Part shown: piece by piece, positions 36,787 through 45,571 of the stretch
Position numbering within the stretch: the first letter of the stretch is position 1
How the letters are laid out: each line of letters opens with the position of its first letter
Assembly: GCF_018474025.1 (NCBI RefSeq)
Contig: NZ_JAHCTA010000006.1
Span: 124,001 to 188,000 of the forward strand
Origin: Alteromonas oceanisediminis
GTDB taxonomy: Bacteria > Pseudomonadota > Gammaproteobacteria > Enterobacterales > Alteromonadaceae
Reading direction: 5' to 3'
Length of the DNA: 64,000 nucleotides
The notes under the pieces: model-generated
Told to the model about the DNA's origin: nothing
Database searches by the model: none
Seen by the model: the letters and a program-made list of their open reading frames with translations, nothing else
Program-made: the position numbers and the translations under genes

Positions 36787-37772
36787 GCGTTATAAATCAC
36801 TGGTTTAATGAGTGCTACAAGTCATTGATCGATGCATCGTTGGATCACTGGCTTGATAGCCTGCCTAACCAACTGCATCATTGGCAAGCGCATGTCGTGA
36901 GTAAAGAGGTTGTAAAGCTGTGCCACCTGATTGACCAATTACCCCACTACCCTGACGCACAGCTCGATTTGAAAGACGCGGTGAGTGTCACTCCTCGTGA
37001 GCCGATGTCTGAAAAAGACACTGCGAGGATCACCGCACTGCTTCAACATTTTATGCCGTGGCGAAAAGGTCCCTTTACAGTAGGTGATGTGCACATTGAT
37101 ACTGAATGGCGCTCGGATTGGAAATGGGAGCGTGTCTTGCCGCACATTGCGCCACTTGCAGGCAAACGTGTACTCGATGTTGGGTGCGGTAGCGGATACC
37201 ATTTATGGCGCATGGCAGGAGAAGACGCGGAGTTAGTCATCGGCATTGATCCAACGGCATTGTTTTTTGCACAGTTTCATGCGATTAAACACTTTATTCG
37301 ACGTTCAAATGTGCATATGTTGCCGCTGGGCATCGAGGAAATGCCTGCATTAAAGTCATTCCATAGCGTTTTTTCAATGGGCGTGCTGTATCACCGTCGC
37401 GATCCCATCCAATTTCTGACTGAGCTTAAAAATCAGTTGTTGCCGGGCGGCCAACTGATCCTCGAGACCCTTGTGATCGACGGCGATGAAAACACTGTTT
37501 TCATGCCGCAAGACCGGTACGCACAAATGCGCAATGTGTGGTTTCTTCCGAGCACAAAAGCGTTATCCCTGTGGTTAGCGCGTTGTGGCTTTGTTGATAT
37601 TCAAGTCGTCGATGAATCCGTGACATCGTTAGAGGAACAGCGCAAAACAGCGTGGATGGACAACCTGTCATTGGCAGATTTCCTTGATCCATCCGATAAA
37701 CAGAAAACCATCGAAGGTTATCCCGCACCCAAGCGCGCAGTATTGCTTGCTAGAACTAAACTGGCACAGTAG
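36783..37772 (+). CDS. cmoB: tRNA U34 carboxymethyltransferase
   Basis: 329 residues (E. coli CmoB has 323). It uses carboxy-SAM from CmoA to convert 5-hydroxyuridine to 5-oxyacetyluridine at position 34 of several tRNAs. The Rossmann motif is RVLDVGCGSGYHLWRM (about 123-138), followed by GIDPTALFFAQF and FSMGVLYHRRDP. It overlaps cmoA by four bases and ends 53 bases before the glycerate kinase reading frame, without a clear terminator, so read-through is possible. Confidence 0.95.
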   Translation: MSVINHWFNECYKSLIDASLDHWLDSLPNQLHHWQAHVVSKEVVKLCHLIDQLPHYPDAQLDLKDAVSVTPREPMSEKDTARITALLQHFMPWRKGPFTVGDVHIDTEWRSDWKWERVLPHIAPLAGKRVLDVGCGSGYHLWRMAGEDAELVIGIDPTALFFAQFHAIKHFIRRSNVHMLPLGIEEMPALKSFHSVFSMGVLYHRRDPIQFLTELKNQLLPGGQLILETLVIDGDENTVFMPQDRYAQMRNVWFLPSTKALSLWLARCGFVDIQVVDESVTSLEEQRKTAWMDNLSLADFLDPSDKQKTIEGYPAPKRAVLLARTKLAQ

Positions 37773-37825
37773 TTGATAGTACCCTATCGTTTATATCATG
37801 CGCGTTTCACGCTGAAATGGGGTAA

Positions 37826-38737
37826 ATTATCAGTACAGTTGATTACACTGCTTTTTTAAACGCGCAGGCTTTACCGCCAGCGTATATTGATAATGCACTG
37901 CGTTGGTTCAAACCACTGGCAGAACATATTGCATCGCACCAAAATGGTGCTGATCGACCTTTCTTCGTGGGCGTTAATGGTTCACAAGGTAGCGGTAAAT
38001 CAACGCTTTGTGCGTTCTTAAAATTTTATTCTGAGCAGCAGCTTTCCCTTCACTGTGTTGTGATGTCTTTGGATGATTTCTACCTTTCGGCCGCACAACG
38101 CGATGCCTTGGCCAAAAAGGTGCATCCACTTTTTAAAACTCGTGGTGTGCCCGGCACACATGATGTCAGTTTGCTGGAATACACTTTGCGTTCTCTAACG
38201 GAAGAAACACACGTTGCCATCCCGCAGTTTGACAAAGCGCTGGACAACCCTGCCCCTACCGAAGAATGGCCTATGGTCAAAGCGCCAGCCGATATCATTA
38301 TCGTTGAAGGATGGTGTTGGGGCACACCGCCACAATCGGTTGCTTCTTTGCAACAACCTTGCAACGCCTTAGAAGCAAAACACGATAGTGATGGCACATG
38401 GCGACGTTATTCTCACGCTGCGATGGTTAGGGATTATCAACCACTTTATGCCATGATGGATTATTGGGTGATGCTGCAAGCGCCCAGTTTTGACTGCATA
38501 GCGCGCTGGCGCATGGAGCAGGAACACAAGTTGAGAACAAAATTAGCTGCGGGAAATCGGGCCTCCAGTCAAGTGATGACCGATGCGCAAATCGAGCAGT
38601 TCATCATGTACTTTCAGCGTTTAACAGAGCACTCACTGGCCACACTGCCTGATTGGGCAAATTGTGTTTACACCCTTGATCATGAACGGCATATAATTGG
38701 CGCGCGCGCCGATTTCATGCTGAAGGAGAATTCATGA
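37826..38737 (+). CDS. D-glycerate kinase (P-loop, plant/fungal GLYK-like), start codon non-standard
   Basis: The core is clear: Walker A GSQGSGKST, SLDDFYLS, VHPLFKTRGVPGTHD, and VEGWCWG, as in the P-loop glycerate kinases that phosphorylate D-glycerate to 3-phosphoglycerate. The first ordinary in-frame start is GTG at 37967, only four residues before the Walker A strand. Upstream in the same frame, 47 codons (37826-37966) read as genuine protein (FLNAQALPPAYIDNALRWF, RPFFVG) with the usual family N-terminus. That stretch has no ATG, GTG or TTG; only ATT (37826) or ATC (37829) could start it, just after ATG-GGG-TAA in the same frame. I therefore give the longer extent (303 residues). The last four bases overlap the phosphatase gene. 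Confidence 0.8.
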   Translation: MISTVDYTAFLNAQALPPAYIDNALRWFKPLAEHIASHQNGADRPFFVGVNGSQGSGKSTLCAFLKFYSEQQLSLHCVVMSLDDFYLSAAQRDALAKKVHPLFKTRGVPGTHDVSLLEYTLRSLTEETHVAIPQFDKALDNPAPTEEWPMVKAPADIIIVEGWCWGTPPQSVASLQQPCNALEAKHDSDGTWRRYSHAAMVRDYQPLYAMMDYWVMLQAPSFDCIARWRMEQEHKLRTKLAAGNRASSQVMTDAQIEQFIMYFQRLTEHSLATLPDWANCVYTLDHERHIIGARADFMLKENS

Positions 38738-39579
38738 TGACAACGACAGCATACATCATTTTTACGGATCTAGACGGCACACTGCTTGATCACAACACTT
38801 ACCGTAGTGATGCTGCGATACCCATGTTGGATAAACTGGGCCGCTTTGGCATTCCCGTCATCCCCAACACCAGCAAAACATTTGCAGAAGTGTCGACGTT
38901 GTGCCAATCACTGGCGCTGAATGGCCCGGTTATTATTGAAAACGGTGCAGCAATCTATGTACCGACCTCGCAGTGTGCATTATTGGATGTCCCGGTTGAA
39001 AATACTGACCAAGCGTATCAACGGATTGCTTTCACTCGACCGCACGCCTATTGGCTTTCAATACTCTCGGCATTGAAACAGGAGTTTACTGGCGAATTCA
39101 AAAGCTTTGCTGAACTTGGCATTGCCGGCATTGTTGAACACACCGGGTTAAGTGAATCGCAAGCTGCCGCTGCTGCACAGCGTGAATTTGGTGAGCCGGT
39201 TGTGTGGTTGGGAACACCACAACGAAAAAGTCTGTTTATCGATGCATTGCAAAATCGCGGTGCTGAGCCTGTCGAGGGAGGACGGTTTTTACATGTCTGC
39301 GGTAACTGCAATAAAGGTAGTGCGCTAGCCTGGCTTACCGAGCGTTACCAGCGTACACGCTTCGCGGGGAAGTTGCTTAAGTCCATTGCCTTAGGTGACG
39401 GTAAAAATGACATTGCCATGTTAGAAGTGGCTGATTACGCCGTGCGGATAAAGTCACCCGTCCATGCGCCCCCCACGCTACAGCGAGCTCAACACCTGAT
39501 CACAACCCAACGCTGCGGGCCAGAAGGTTGGCACGATGCACTTACACAACTCATTCCCTTTGAACAACTGGAGTCATAA
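38734..39579 (+). CDS. Mannosyl/glucosyl-3-phosphoglycerate phosphatase (HAD family)
   Basis: 281 residues. The HAD nucleophile motif is FTDLDGTLLD (Asp12 and Asp14), with later motifs ENGAAIYV and LGDGKNDIAML, the pattern of the MPGP/YedP subfamily. It removes phosphate from glycosyl-3-phosphoglycerate to give the glycosylglycerate. The neighbouring GpgS-like synthase suggests the glucosyl compound is the natural substrate. The start overlaps the kinase stop as ATGATGA. The two adjacent ATGs differ by one codon. It lies two bases before the synthase gene. Confidence 0.86.
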   Translation: MMTTTAYIIFTDLDGTLLDHNTYRSDAAIPMLDKLGRFGIPVIPNTSKTFAEVSTLCQSLALNGPVIIENGAAIYVPTSQCALLDVPVENTDQAYQRIAFTRPHAYWLSILSALKQEFTGEFKSFAELGIAGIVEHTGLSESQAAAAAQREFGEPVVWLGTPQRKSLFIDALQNRGAEPVEGGRFLHVCGNCNKGSALAWLTERYQRTRFAGKLLKSIALGDGKNDIAMLEVADYAVRIKSPVHAPPTLQRAQHLITTQRCGPEGWHDALTQLIPFEQLES

Positions 39580-39581
39580 TT

Positions 39582-40805
39582 ATGGCTGATTTTTACCAAA
39601 ATGGCATTGTGACGACGTTACACAATCTATCAGAAAGACCAATCGACGCATTGGAGAAAGAGCTCCTCGCGTTTTCAAAGAAGCGACCGATGGGGTTGAT
39701 CTTACCTTCGCTGTATTCGGAACTTGAGGGCGAAGCACTCCCCTCAATTGTCGGTCATCTGGCGAAAGTCCCCTACTTGTCTGAAATTGTTATTGGATTG
39801 GATCGCGCAGATGCACAGCAATTCAAACAAGCCATCACTTTTTTTGACAAACTCGATCAACACCATCGTATTCTGTGGAACGACGGGCCTCGTCTGAAAG
39901 CGTTGGATGAAGAACTCACCGCCCTCGGTCTGGCACCAAAGGAGATGGGTAAGGGCAGAAACGTTTGGTACTGCATGGGCTATAGTCTGGCTTCCAATAA
40001 GGCTGAAAGCATTGCTCTGCATGATTGCGATATTTTAACCTATGACAGAACATTGCTCGCCAAACTCATTTATCCGGTCGCTAACCCGCAATTCAATTAC
40101 GAGTTTTGCAAAGGCTATTATGCACGCGTTGCGCATGGCAAAATCAATGGGCGCGTATCGCGCCTGCTTGTGACCCCTTTGCTTCGTGCGCTCCAGCGCA
40201 CCTGTGGGCACAATGAGTACCTCGAATTTATGGACAGCTTTCGTTATCCCTTAGCTGGCGAATTTTCATTCCGGCGGGATGTGTTGAACGATATTCGCAT
40301 ACCCAGTGACTGGGGCCTTGAAATCGGTGTGCTATCCGAAATGCACCGAAATTATAATCACAACCGTTTGTGTCAAGCCGATATTGCTCGTACGTACGAT
40401 CATAAGCATCAGGACCTCAGCCTACATAACGACGCCGGTGGGTTGTCAAAAATGTCGATCGACATCACCAAAGCATTGTTTCGTAAACTGGCAACGCAAG
40501 GCCATAGTTTCAGCACCGAAATGTTCCGGTCCATTAAAGCCACTTACTTCCGGATCGCATTGGACTTCATCGAAACCTATCATAACGACGCAGTGATGAA
40601 TGGCCTGAAACTGGATATTCATAATGAAGAAAAAGCCGTGGAGATGTTTGCGCAAAACATCATGAAAGCCGGCCAGAGCTTTTTAGATAATCCCATGGAA
40701 ACGCCATTTATCCCGAGCTGGAACCGCGTTAATAGCGCTATGCCGAATGTGTTCCCACGGCTACTTGAAGCCGTCGAACTGGACGCCAAAGAGTATGGGA
40801 GTTAA
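39582..40805 (+). CDS. gpgS: Glucosyl-3-phosphoglycerate synthase (GT81-type)
   Basis: 407 residues of GT-A fold. The donor region [12 protein letters not shown] is near residue 40. The metal-binding DxD is in [13 protein letters not shown] (about 145-157). The acceptor side has [19 protein letters not shown] (about 181-199), the phosphoglycerate-loop signature of GpgS, and [10 protein letters not shown]. It joins glucose from a nucleotide sugar to 3-phosphoglycerate. It sits between its phosphatase and a phosphorylase for the product, spaced two bases on each side, so the four genes act as one operon. Confidence 0.88.
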   Translation: MADFYQNGIVTTLHNLSERPIDALEKELLAFSKKRPMGLILPSLYSELEGEALPSIVGHLAKVPYLSEIVIGLDRADAQQFKQAITFFDKLDQHHRILWNDGPRLKALDEELTALGLAPKEMGKGRNVWYCMGYSLASNKAESIALHDCDILTYDRTLLAKLIYPVANPQFNYEFCKGYYARVAHGKINGRVSRLLVTPLLRALQRTCGHNEYLEFMDSFRYPLAGEFSFRRDVLNDIRIPSDWGLEIGVLSEMHRNYNHNRLCQADIARTYDHKHQDLSLHNDAGGLSKMSIDITKALFRKLATQGHSFSTEMFRSIKATYFRIALDFIETYHNDAVMNGLKLDIHNEEKAVEMFAQNIMKAGQSFLDNPMETPFIPSWNRVNSAMPNVFPRLLEAVELDAKEYGS

Positions 40806-40807
40806 CT

Positions 40808-42583
40808 ATGGAGACCGTACCGACTCCGCTTAATCTGTTAATCAACAAGGTCACTCATCACCTTGAGAGCATTTATGCCGACGTAGAAACGGTTAACGAT
40901 TATGCCACGCTAGCGCAACGCTTAATTCACTGCATCGGCATTCAGGCAGAACATGATGTGCAAATTCCTCAGCCTTATGAAAACCTGTGGGATCAGCGCG
41001 ATGTCATGATGATCACGTATGGCGACAGCATTGTTGAAGAAGGTGAAAAACCCCTCGCCTCACTACATCGTTTTTTACAAAAGTACTGCGTCAACACCAT
41101 TAACAAGGTCCACCTGCTACCCTTTTATCCGTACAGTTCAGACGATGGTTTTTCGGTGATTGATTACTCAACCGTGAATCAGTCACTCGGTGATTGGACC
41201 GATATCAATCTGCTCGCTCGCGACTATGGCTTAATGTTTGATTTGGTGATTAATCATTGTTCGGCACGCAGCCAATGGTTTGAAAACTTCATCGCTGGCG
41301 ACGGGCCAGGCAGCGACTTTTTCTTTACCGCCAAACTGGAGGATGACTTATCCACTGTCGTACGACCGCGCGTATCGCCGTTACTGCGTGAGACCGAAAC
41401 AGCCAACGGGACAAAGCATGTTTGGTGCACCTTTTCACACGATCAGGTCGATTTCGACTTCCGCAATCCTGACGTACTGTGTGCCTTTGTTAAGATCATC
41501 CGTGATTACCTGGATCAAGGGGCAACCCTGTTTCGGCTCGACGCCGTGGCATTCTTATGGAAGATAGTGGGTTCGCCTTCCATCAATTTGCCGCAGACGC
41601 ATGAAGTGATCCGCCTGTTGCGTACGCTCATTGAACACGTTGCGCCTGAAGCAATCATTATCACAGAAACGAATATCCCAAATCGCGAGAATTTAACGTA
41701 TTTTGGCAATGCGAATGAAGCTCATGCGATTTATAACTTTTCACTACCACCGCTGTTAGTTAACACCTTGGTAACAGGCAGTTGCAAATACCTCAAGGCA
41801 TGGTTGATGAGCATGCCTCCAGCGCAAAATGGCACAACTTACTTCAATTTCATCGCATCTCACGATGGTATTGGATTAAGGCCTGCTGAAGGGCTACTGA
41901 CTGATCTGGAGATTTCTGCGCTCGTTCACACCATGCAGAACTTTGGCGGCAGAGTGAGCTGGCGCACAGGCGAGATGGGACAGCAGAAGCCCTATGAAAT
42001 CAACATTACCCTATTTGACGCGCTACAAGGTACTGTTCACGGTACGGACCAACATCAAATCAACCGATTTATTTGCGCACACGCTATTATGTTGGGCCTT
42101 GAGGGTATCCCTGGGATTTATATACACAGCCTGTTGGGTACATCGAACGATTACGACAAGGTGACACACACAGGTCAGAATCGGTCGATCAACAGACATC
42201 GGTGGAACTTTTCAGCATTGGAAGAGGCCCTGGATACACCGACATCACAACACCACAAAGTATTGACTCGTTTATCACAGTTAATCAGGATCCGCACTGC
42301 ACAACCAGCTTTTCATCCCAGTGCAACGCAGTTTACGCTGCAATTAGGCGACACACTTTTTGGTTATTGGCGTCAAAGTGCCGATCGTCATCAGAGTATT
42401 TTCTGCATCTCAAACGTCAGTGCAAACGTTGAGCAGATCCTGCTGTCAGACATCAATCTGATTGGCACCGACAATTGGCTTGATTTGATTAGTGGGCAAC
42501 CTATTCAGGCCGCAGACGTATCGATTGAGTTAAAACCTTATCAAACCGTGTGGATAAGCAATCGCGACACACCCTCAGCCTGA
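40808..42583 (+). CDS. GH13_18 phosphorylase, probable glucosylglycerate phosphorylase
   Basis: 591 residues, an alpha-amylase superfamily barrel. The catalytic set is complete: nucleophile Asp245 (LFRLDAVAF), acid/base Glu287 (IITETNIP) and Asp353 (IASHDGIG). [14 protein letters not shown] and [13 protein letters not shown] are typical of the sucrose phosphorylase subfamily (GH13_18). Related enzymes act on sucrose, glucosylglycerate (E. coli YcjM) or sucrose-6'-phosphate. The operon (glycerate kinase, phosphatase, GpgS) makes glucosylglycerate the likely substrate, giving glucose 1-phosphate plus glycerate. Specificity is inference from context. Confidence 0.87.
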   Translation: METVPTPLNLLINKVTHHLESIYADVETVNDYATLAQRLIHCIGIQAEHDVQIPQPYENLWDQRDVMMITYGDSIVEEGEKPLASLHRFLQKYCVNTINKVHLLPFYPYSSDDGFSVIDYSTVNQSLGDWTDINLLARDYGLMFDLVINHCSARSQWFENFIAGDGPGSDFFFTAKLEDDLSTVVRPRVSPLLRETETANGTKHVWCTFSHDQVDFDFRNPDVLCAFVKIIRDYLDQGATLFRLDAVAFLWKIVGSPSINLPQTHEVIRLLRTLIEHVAPEAIIITETNIPNRENLTYFGNANEAHAIYNFSLPPLLVNTLVTGSCKYLKAWLMSMPPAQNGTTYFNFIASHDGIGLRPAEGLLTDLEISALVHTMQNFGGRVSWRTGEMGQQKPYEINITLFDALQGTVHGTDQHQINRFICAHAIMLGLEGIPGIYIHSLLGTSNDYDKVTHTGQNRSINRHRWNFSALEEALDTPTSQHHKVLTRLSQLIRIRTAQPAFHPSATQFTLQLGDTLFGYWRQSADRHQSIFCISNVSANVEQILLSDINLIGTDNWLDLISGQPIQAADVSIELKPYQTVWISNRDTPSA

Positions 42584-42647
42584 ACTGCGCGACACGACAA
42601 TCGCATTTGGTTACACTAACGGGATGGATGTTTAGATGAGTTAGGTA

Positions 42648-44015
42648 GTGCTGCACAATCAGGTTTCGTCATTTTCTGTTGAGTTACGCAGATTATACAG
42701 TTTAGCGTGGCCGCTCTTAATCGCCCAACTGACCCAAATGCTCATGGGCGTAGCCGACACTATCATGGCTGGCCGTTATTCTGCCGACGACATGGCAGCA
42801 GTGGCAATTGGCTTTAGCATCACAACCCCAATCCTCATGTTTCTGCAGGGCATTGCCCTGGCGATCCCGCCGATAGTCAGTCGACTCGTCGGGCAAAACG
42901 CCCTGCATTTGGTGGCGAATGCTGCCCAGCAGGCCTTTTATACACTCATCACGTTTAGCTTATTGGTTTACGTGTTGTTAGCATTTATCGAACCGCTGCT
43001 GTTAATGGTCCCCATGGCGCAAGAGCTGCGGACGATAACCACCGAATACGTCAGCTACGTGTTAATTGCTGTGCCTGCGTTTGCACTCTATCAGGCGGCT
43101 CGGAACTACTGCGAAGCGAATTCAAAAACGCGCCCCACCATGCTGATCACGCTGTTTGGTCTGCTTATCAACATTCCGGCCAACTATGCGTTCATTTATG
43201 GCGTATGGGGCTTTCCTGAATTGGGTGGCGCAGGCTGCGGTATCGCTACAGGTATAGTCTTTGTGATGATGATGATGGCAACGCTGGCCTACACGGCTTT
43301 TAGCCGCTCGCTAAAACCGTTAGCGCTATTTGCCACTTTTTATCGCCCCGACATAAGGCAAATGCTAGGTACGCTTAAATTAGGTCTGCCAATTGCGTTA
43401 ACCATTCTGTTTGAAGTCACTCTTTTTTCGGCAGTCGCATTATTGCTAGCGCCCTTCGGTGCTGTGACAGTCGCGGCGCATCAAATCGCATTAAACGTAT
43501 CTTCGTTAATGTTTATGTTCCCACTCAGCATCGGCATGGCGGTATCCATTCGAATTGCCTTTCTGATTGGTCAACAGCGCATCGCCCAAGCCAAATTAGC
43601 ACTGAAAAGCGCCCTTGTATTAGGTCTTTCAATTGCGTTGTTTACCGCATCATTGACTATCTTTGGTCGTCATCTTATTCCGTCATGGTACACACGCGAC
43701 GTAGCCGTACTGAGTTACGCTGCGCCGCTTCTTCTTCTGGCCGCCATGTTTCAGTTCTCAGATGCGATACAGGCGATTTGTGCCAATGCCCTGAGAGGCT
43801 ATAAAGACACCACTGCCATGTTTTTAATCACCTTTGTCGCTTATTGGTTGATCGGGTTGCCGATGGGGAGCGTGCTTGCCCTCACTGACTGGTTGGGTGA
43901 GCCACTAAGAGCGCAAGGATTTTGGATCGGTTTTATCATCGGGCTCAGCGCCGCCGCCTTTATGTTGGGTATTCGGGTGCGTATTATTCAGCGCCGCTTT
44001 GCATTGCTGTCTTAG
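42648..44015 (+). CDS. MATE family multidrug/Na+ efflux transporter (NorM-like)
   Basis: 455 residues with twelve hydrophobic segments. The start region SLAWPLLIAQLTQMLMGVADTIMAG (about 19-43) and the second-half GLPIALTILFEVTLFS follow the NorM plan. It exports cationic drugs or dyes using Na+ or H+. The start is a GTG at 42648 with AGG two to four bases before it. In the same frame just upstream are ATG-GAT-GTT-TAG and ATG-AGT-TAG, so an earlier ATG start is impossible. Its 3' end overlaps the converging rluF gene by 32 bases. Confidence 0.88.
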   Translation: MLHNQVSSFSVELRRLYSLAWPLLIAQLTQMLMGVADTIMAGRYSADDMAAVAIGFSITTPILMFLQGIALAIPPIVSRLVGQNALHLVANAAQQAFYTLITFSLLVYVLLAFIEPLLLMVPMAQELRTITTEYVSYVLIAVPAFALYQAARNYCEANSKTRPTMLITLFGLLINIPANYAFIYGVWGFPELGGAGCGIATGIVFVMMMMATLAYTAFSRSLKPLALFATFYRPDIRQMLGTLKLGLPIALTILFEVTLFSAVALLLAPFGAVTVAAHQIALNVSSLMFMFPLSIGMAVSIRIAFLIGQQRIAQAKLALKSALVLGLSIALFTASLTIFGRHLIPSWYTRDVAVLSYAAPLLLLAAMFQFSDAIQAICANALRGYKDTTAMFLITFVAYWLIGLPMGSVLALTDWLGEPLRAQGFWIGFIIGLSAAAFMLGIRVRIIQRRFALLS

Positions 44016-44742
44016 TGGAGTCCGCGACGGCACTGTGTAGTTTTTCAAGTTCAGTGCCAGAAAGGTGCCGCCATTCACCGCTTGCTAAGCCTTTCAATGA
44101 CAGATGCATAATTTGCTTTCGCACCAGTCGCGTGACTTCATAGCCGAGGTGCTCACACATTCTACGTATTTGTCGGTTGAGCCCCTGAGTTAACACGATA
44201 TCAAAACTTCGCTGCCCGCACTGGCGCACTTCGCAACGTTTGGTCACCGTATTGAGAATGGGCACACCGCTTGCCATTTTCTGGATAAAACGTGCGGTGA
44301 TAGGTTTGTCGACATTGACCCGATACACTTTTTTATGCGCGTTCTCTGCTCGCAGTATTTTATTCACAATATCACCATCACTGGTCAGTAGGATCAGGCC
44401 TTCTGATGGCTTGTCTAAGCGACCGATGGGGAAAATACGTTGTTGAAAACCAACCGCGTCAATAATATTGCCCTTAACGTTGCGCTCGGTTGTACATGTG
44501 ATGCCAACGGGTTTGTGATACGCGATGTATACGCGGTCACTCTTGTCAGCTTTGACACGCTCCACGGGTTTGCCATCGACGCTGACCTCATCACCATCAG
44601 CAACACGAGTGCCAAGTTCTGGGATCTTACCGTTAAGCCGCACCCGCCCCGCGTCAATGAGTGCATCAGCCTCGCGGCGTGAGCAGTAACCGGAATCGCT
44701 GATAAATTTATTGAGTCGTTTCGTTTCCAAGCGCGCTTCCAT
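43984..44742 (-). CDS. rluF: 23S rRNA pseudouridine(2604) synthase
   Basis: 252 residues. An S4 RNA-binding domain (about 8-66, RLNKFISDSGYCSRREADALI) precedes the RsuA-family catalytic domain with Asp110 in FPIGRLDKPSEG. VDKPITARFIQKMASGVPIL and LNRQIRRMCEHLGYEV match RluF closely. It isomerises U2604 of 23S rRNA. It converges on the MATE gene with a 32-base overlap of coding ends, and begins 33 bases after the rhomboid stop, so it may be cotranscribed with the rhomboid gene. Confidence 0.92.
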   Translation of the reverse strand: MEARLETKRLNKFISDSGYCSRREADALIDAGRVRLNGKIPELGTRVADGDEVSVDGKPVERVKADKSDRVYIAYHKPVGITCTTERNVKGNIIDAVGFQQRIFPIGRLDKPSEGLILLTSDGDIVNKILRAENAHKKVYRVNVDKPITARFIQKMASGVPILNTVTKRCEVRQCGQRSFDIVLTQGLNRQIRRMCEHLGYEVTRLVRKQIMHLSLKGLASGEWRHLSGTELEKLHSAVADSTKTAMQSGAE

Positions 44743-44775
44743 CCGTCGTATCGCGGTTTTATGTAGTGGCGTAGT

Positions 44776-45450
44776 CTACTCGCTTTTTCGCTGACTTTCA
44801 TCGACTACACGCCTGTCACCGCGCAACGCATCGCCAATATCGTCGTCCGCTTCAAGCGCCAACTCTTCATCGGATGCATCACTTTCCCACTCATAACGTT
44901 GAATAACGGGCCGAGGGTCGCTCCTGTGCCACACTACTGCTGCAATCACGCCCGCGAGCGCACCGAAAAAATGATACTCATAAGAGATACCCGGTTCGCG
45001 CGGGAAAATGGTCATTACCATGCCGCCATACATAAAAAAGGCAATCATCATCAGCGCAACCGAGCGTTTATCGCGACGAAAAATACCTACCGTAAATAAA
45101 AAGAAAAACAAACCATGCGTTAAGCCACTAGCGCCGAGATGCGTTGCGTCGCGGGCAAATAACCAGACGCCCACTCCACTGAGCAGCCATACCACGCTGA
45201 ACACCTTGAACCGCGAGTTTGGATAGCCGTACCACAGCATGGTCATCAACACGATCATGGGTAACGAATTATTAAATAAATGCTCATAGCCACCGTGGAC
45301 GAGTGCCCCTGTAATCAAACCGTGTAAGCGGTTAATTGATTGTGGGATGATACCCAGCGCATGCTGATCTAGATTAAACAACACGGCAGCGGAGTGAATA
45401 ACCCAAAGCAGCGCGGTGAATAGAACAGCAACTGAAAGTGATGAGCGCAT
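44776..45450 (-). CDS. Rhomboid-family intramembrane serine protease
   Basis: 224 residues from the ATG at 45448-45450, chosen because AAGG lies about nine bases upstream; the frame is open 19 codons further. Six membrane segments are visible. The catalytic Ser108 is in HLGASGLTHGLF and His160 in YEYHFFGALAGV, with the upstream EHLFNN (His57, Asn61) oxyanion region. The acidic C-terminal tail (EWESDASDEELALEADDD) is cytoplasmic. It cleaves membrane-embedded segments. The GxSGxxHG form also resembles rhombosortases, the enzymes that process GlyGly-CTERM proteins, but I cannot settle that from sequence alone. Confidence 0.85.
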   Translation of the reverse strand: MRSSLSVAVLFTALLWVIHSAAVLFNLDQHALGIIPQSINRLHGLITGALVHGGYEHLFNNSLPMIVLMTMLWYGYPNSRFKVFSVVWLLSGVGVWLFARDATHLGASGLTHGLFFFLFTVGIFRRDKRSVALMMIAFFMYGGMVMTIFPREPGISYEYHFFGALAGVIAAVVWHRSDPRPVIQRYEWESDASDEELALEADDDIGDALRGDRRVVDESQRKSE

Positions 45451-45571
45451 AATAAGCCTTAAACCGTTTACAGGTAGTGAAGATGTAGCCGCTTTCATCA
45501 AATACAACAGACCATCGCGTTAGTACGATGGCATTTTTAGGCATGACTTATGTCAATGGGTTGTAACGCGT

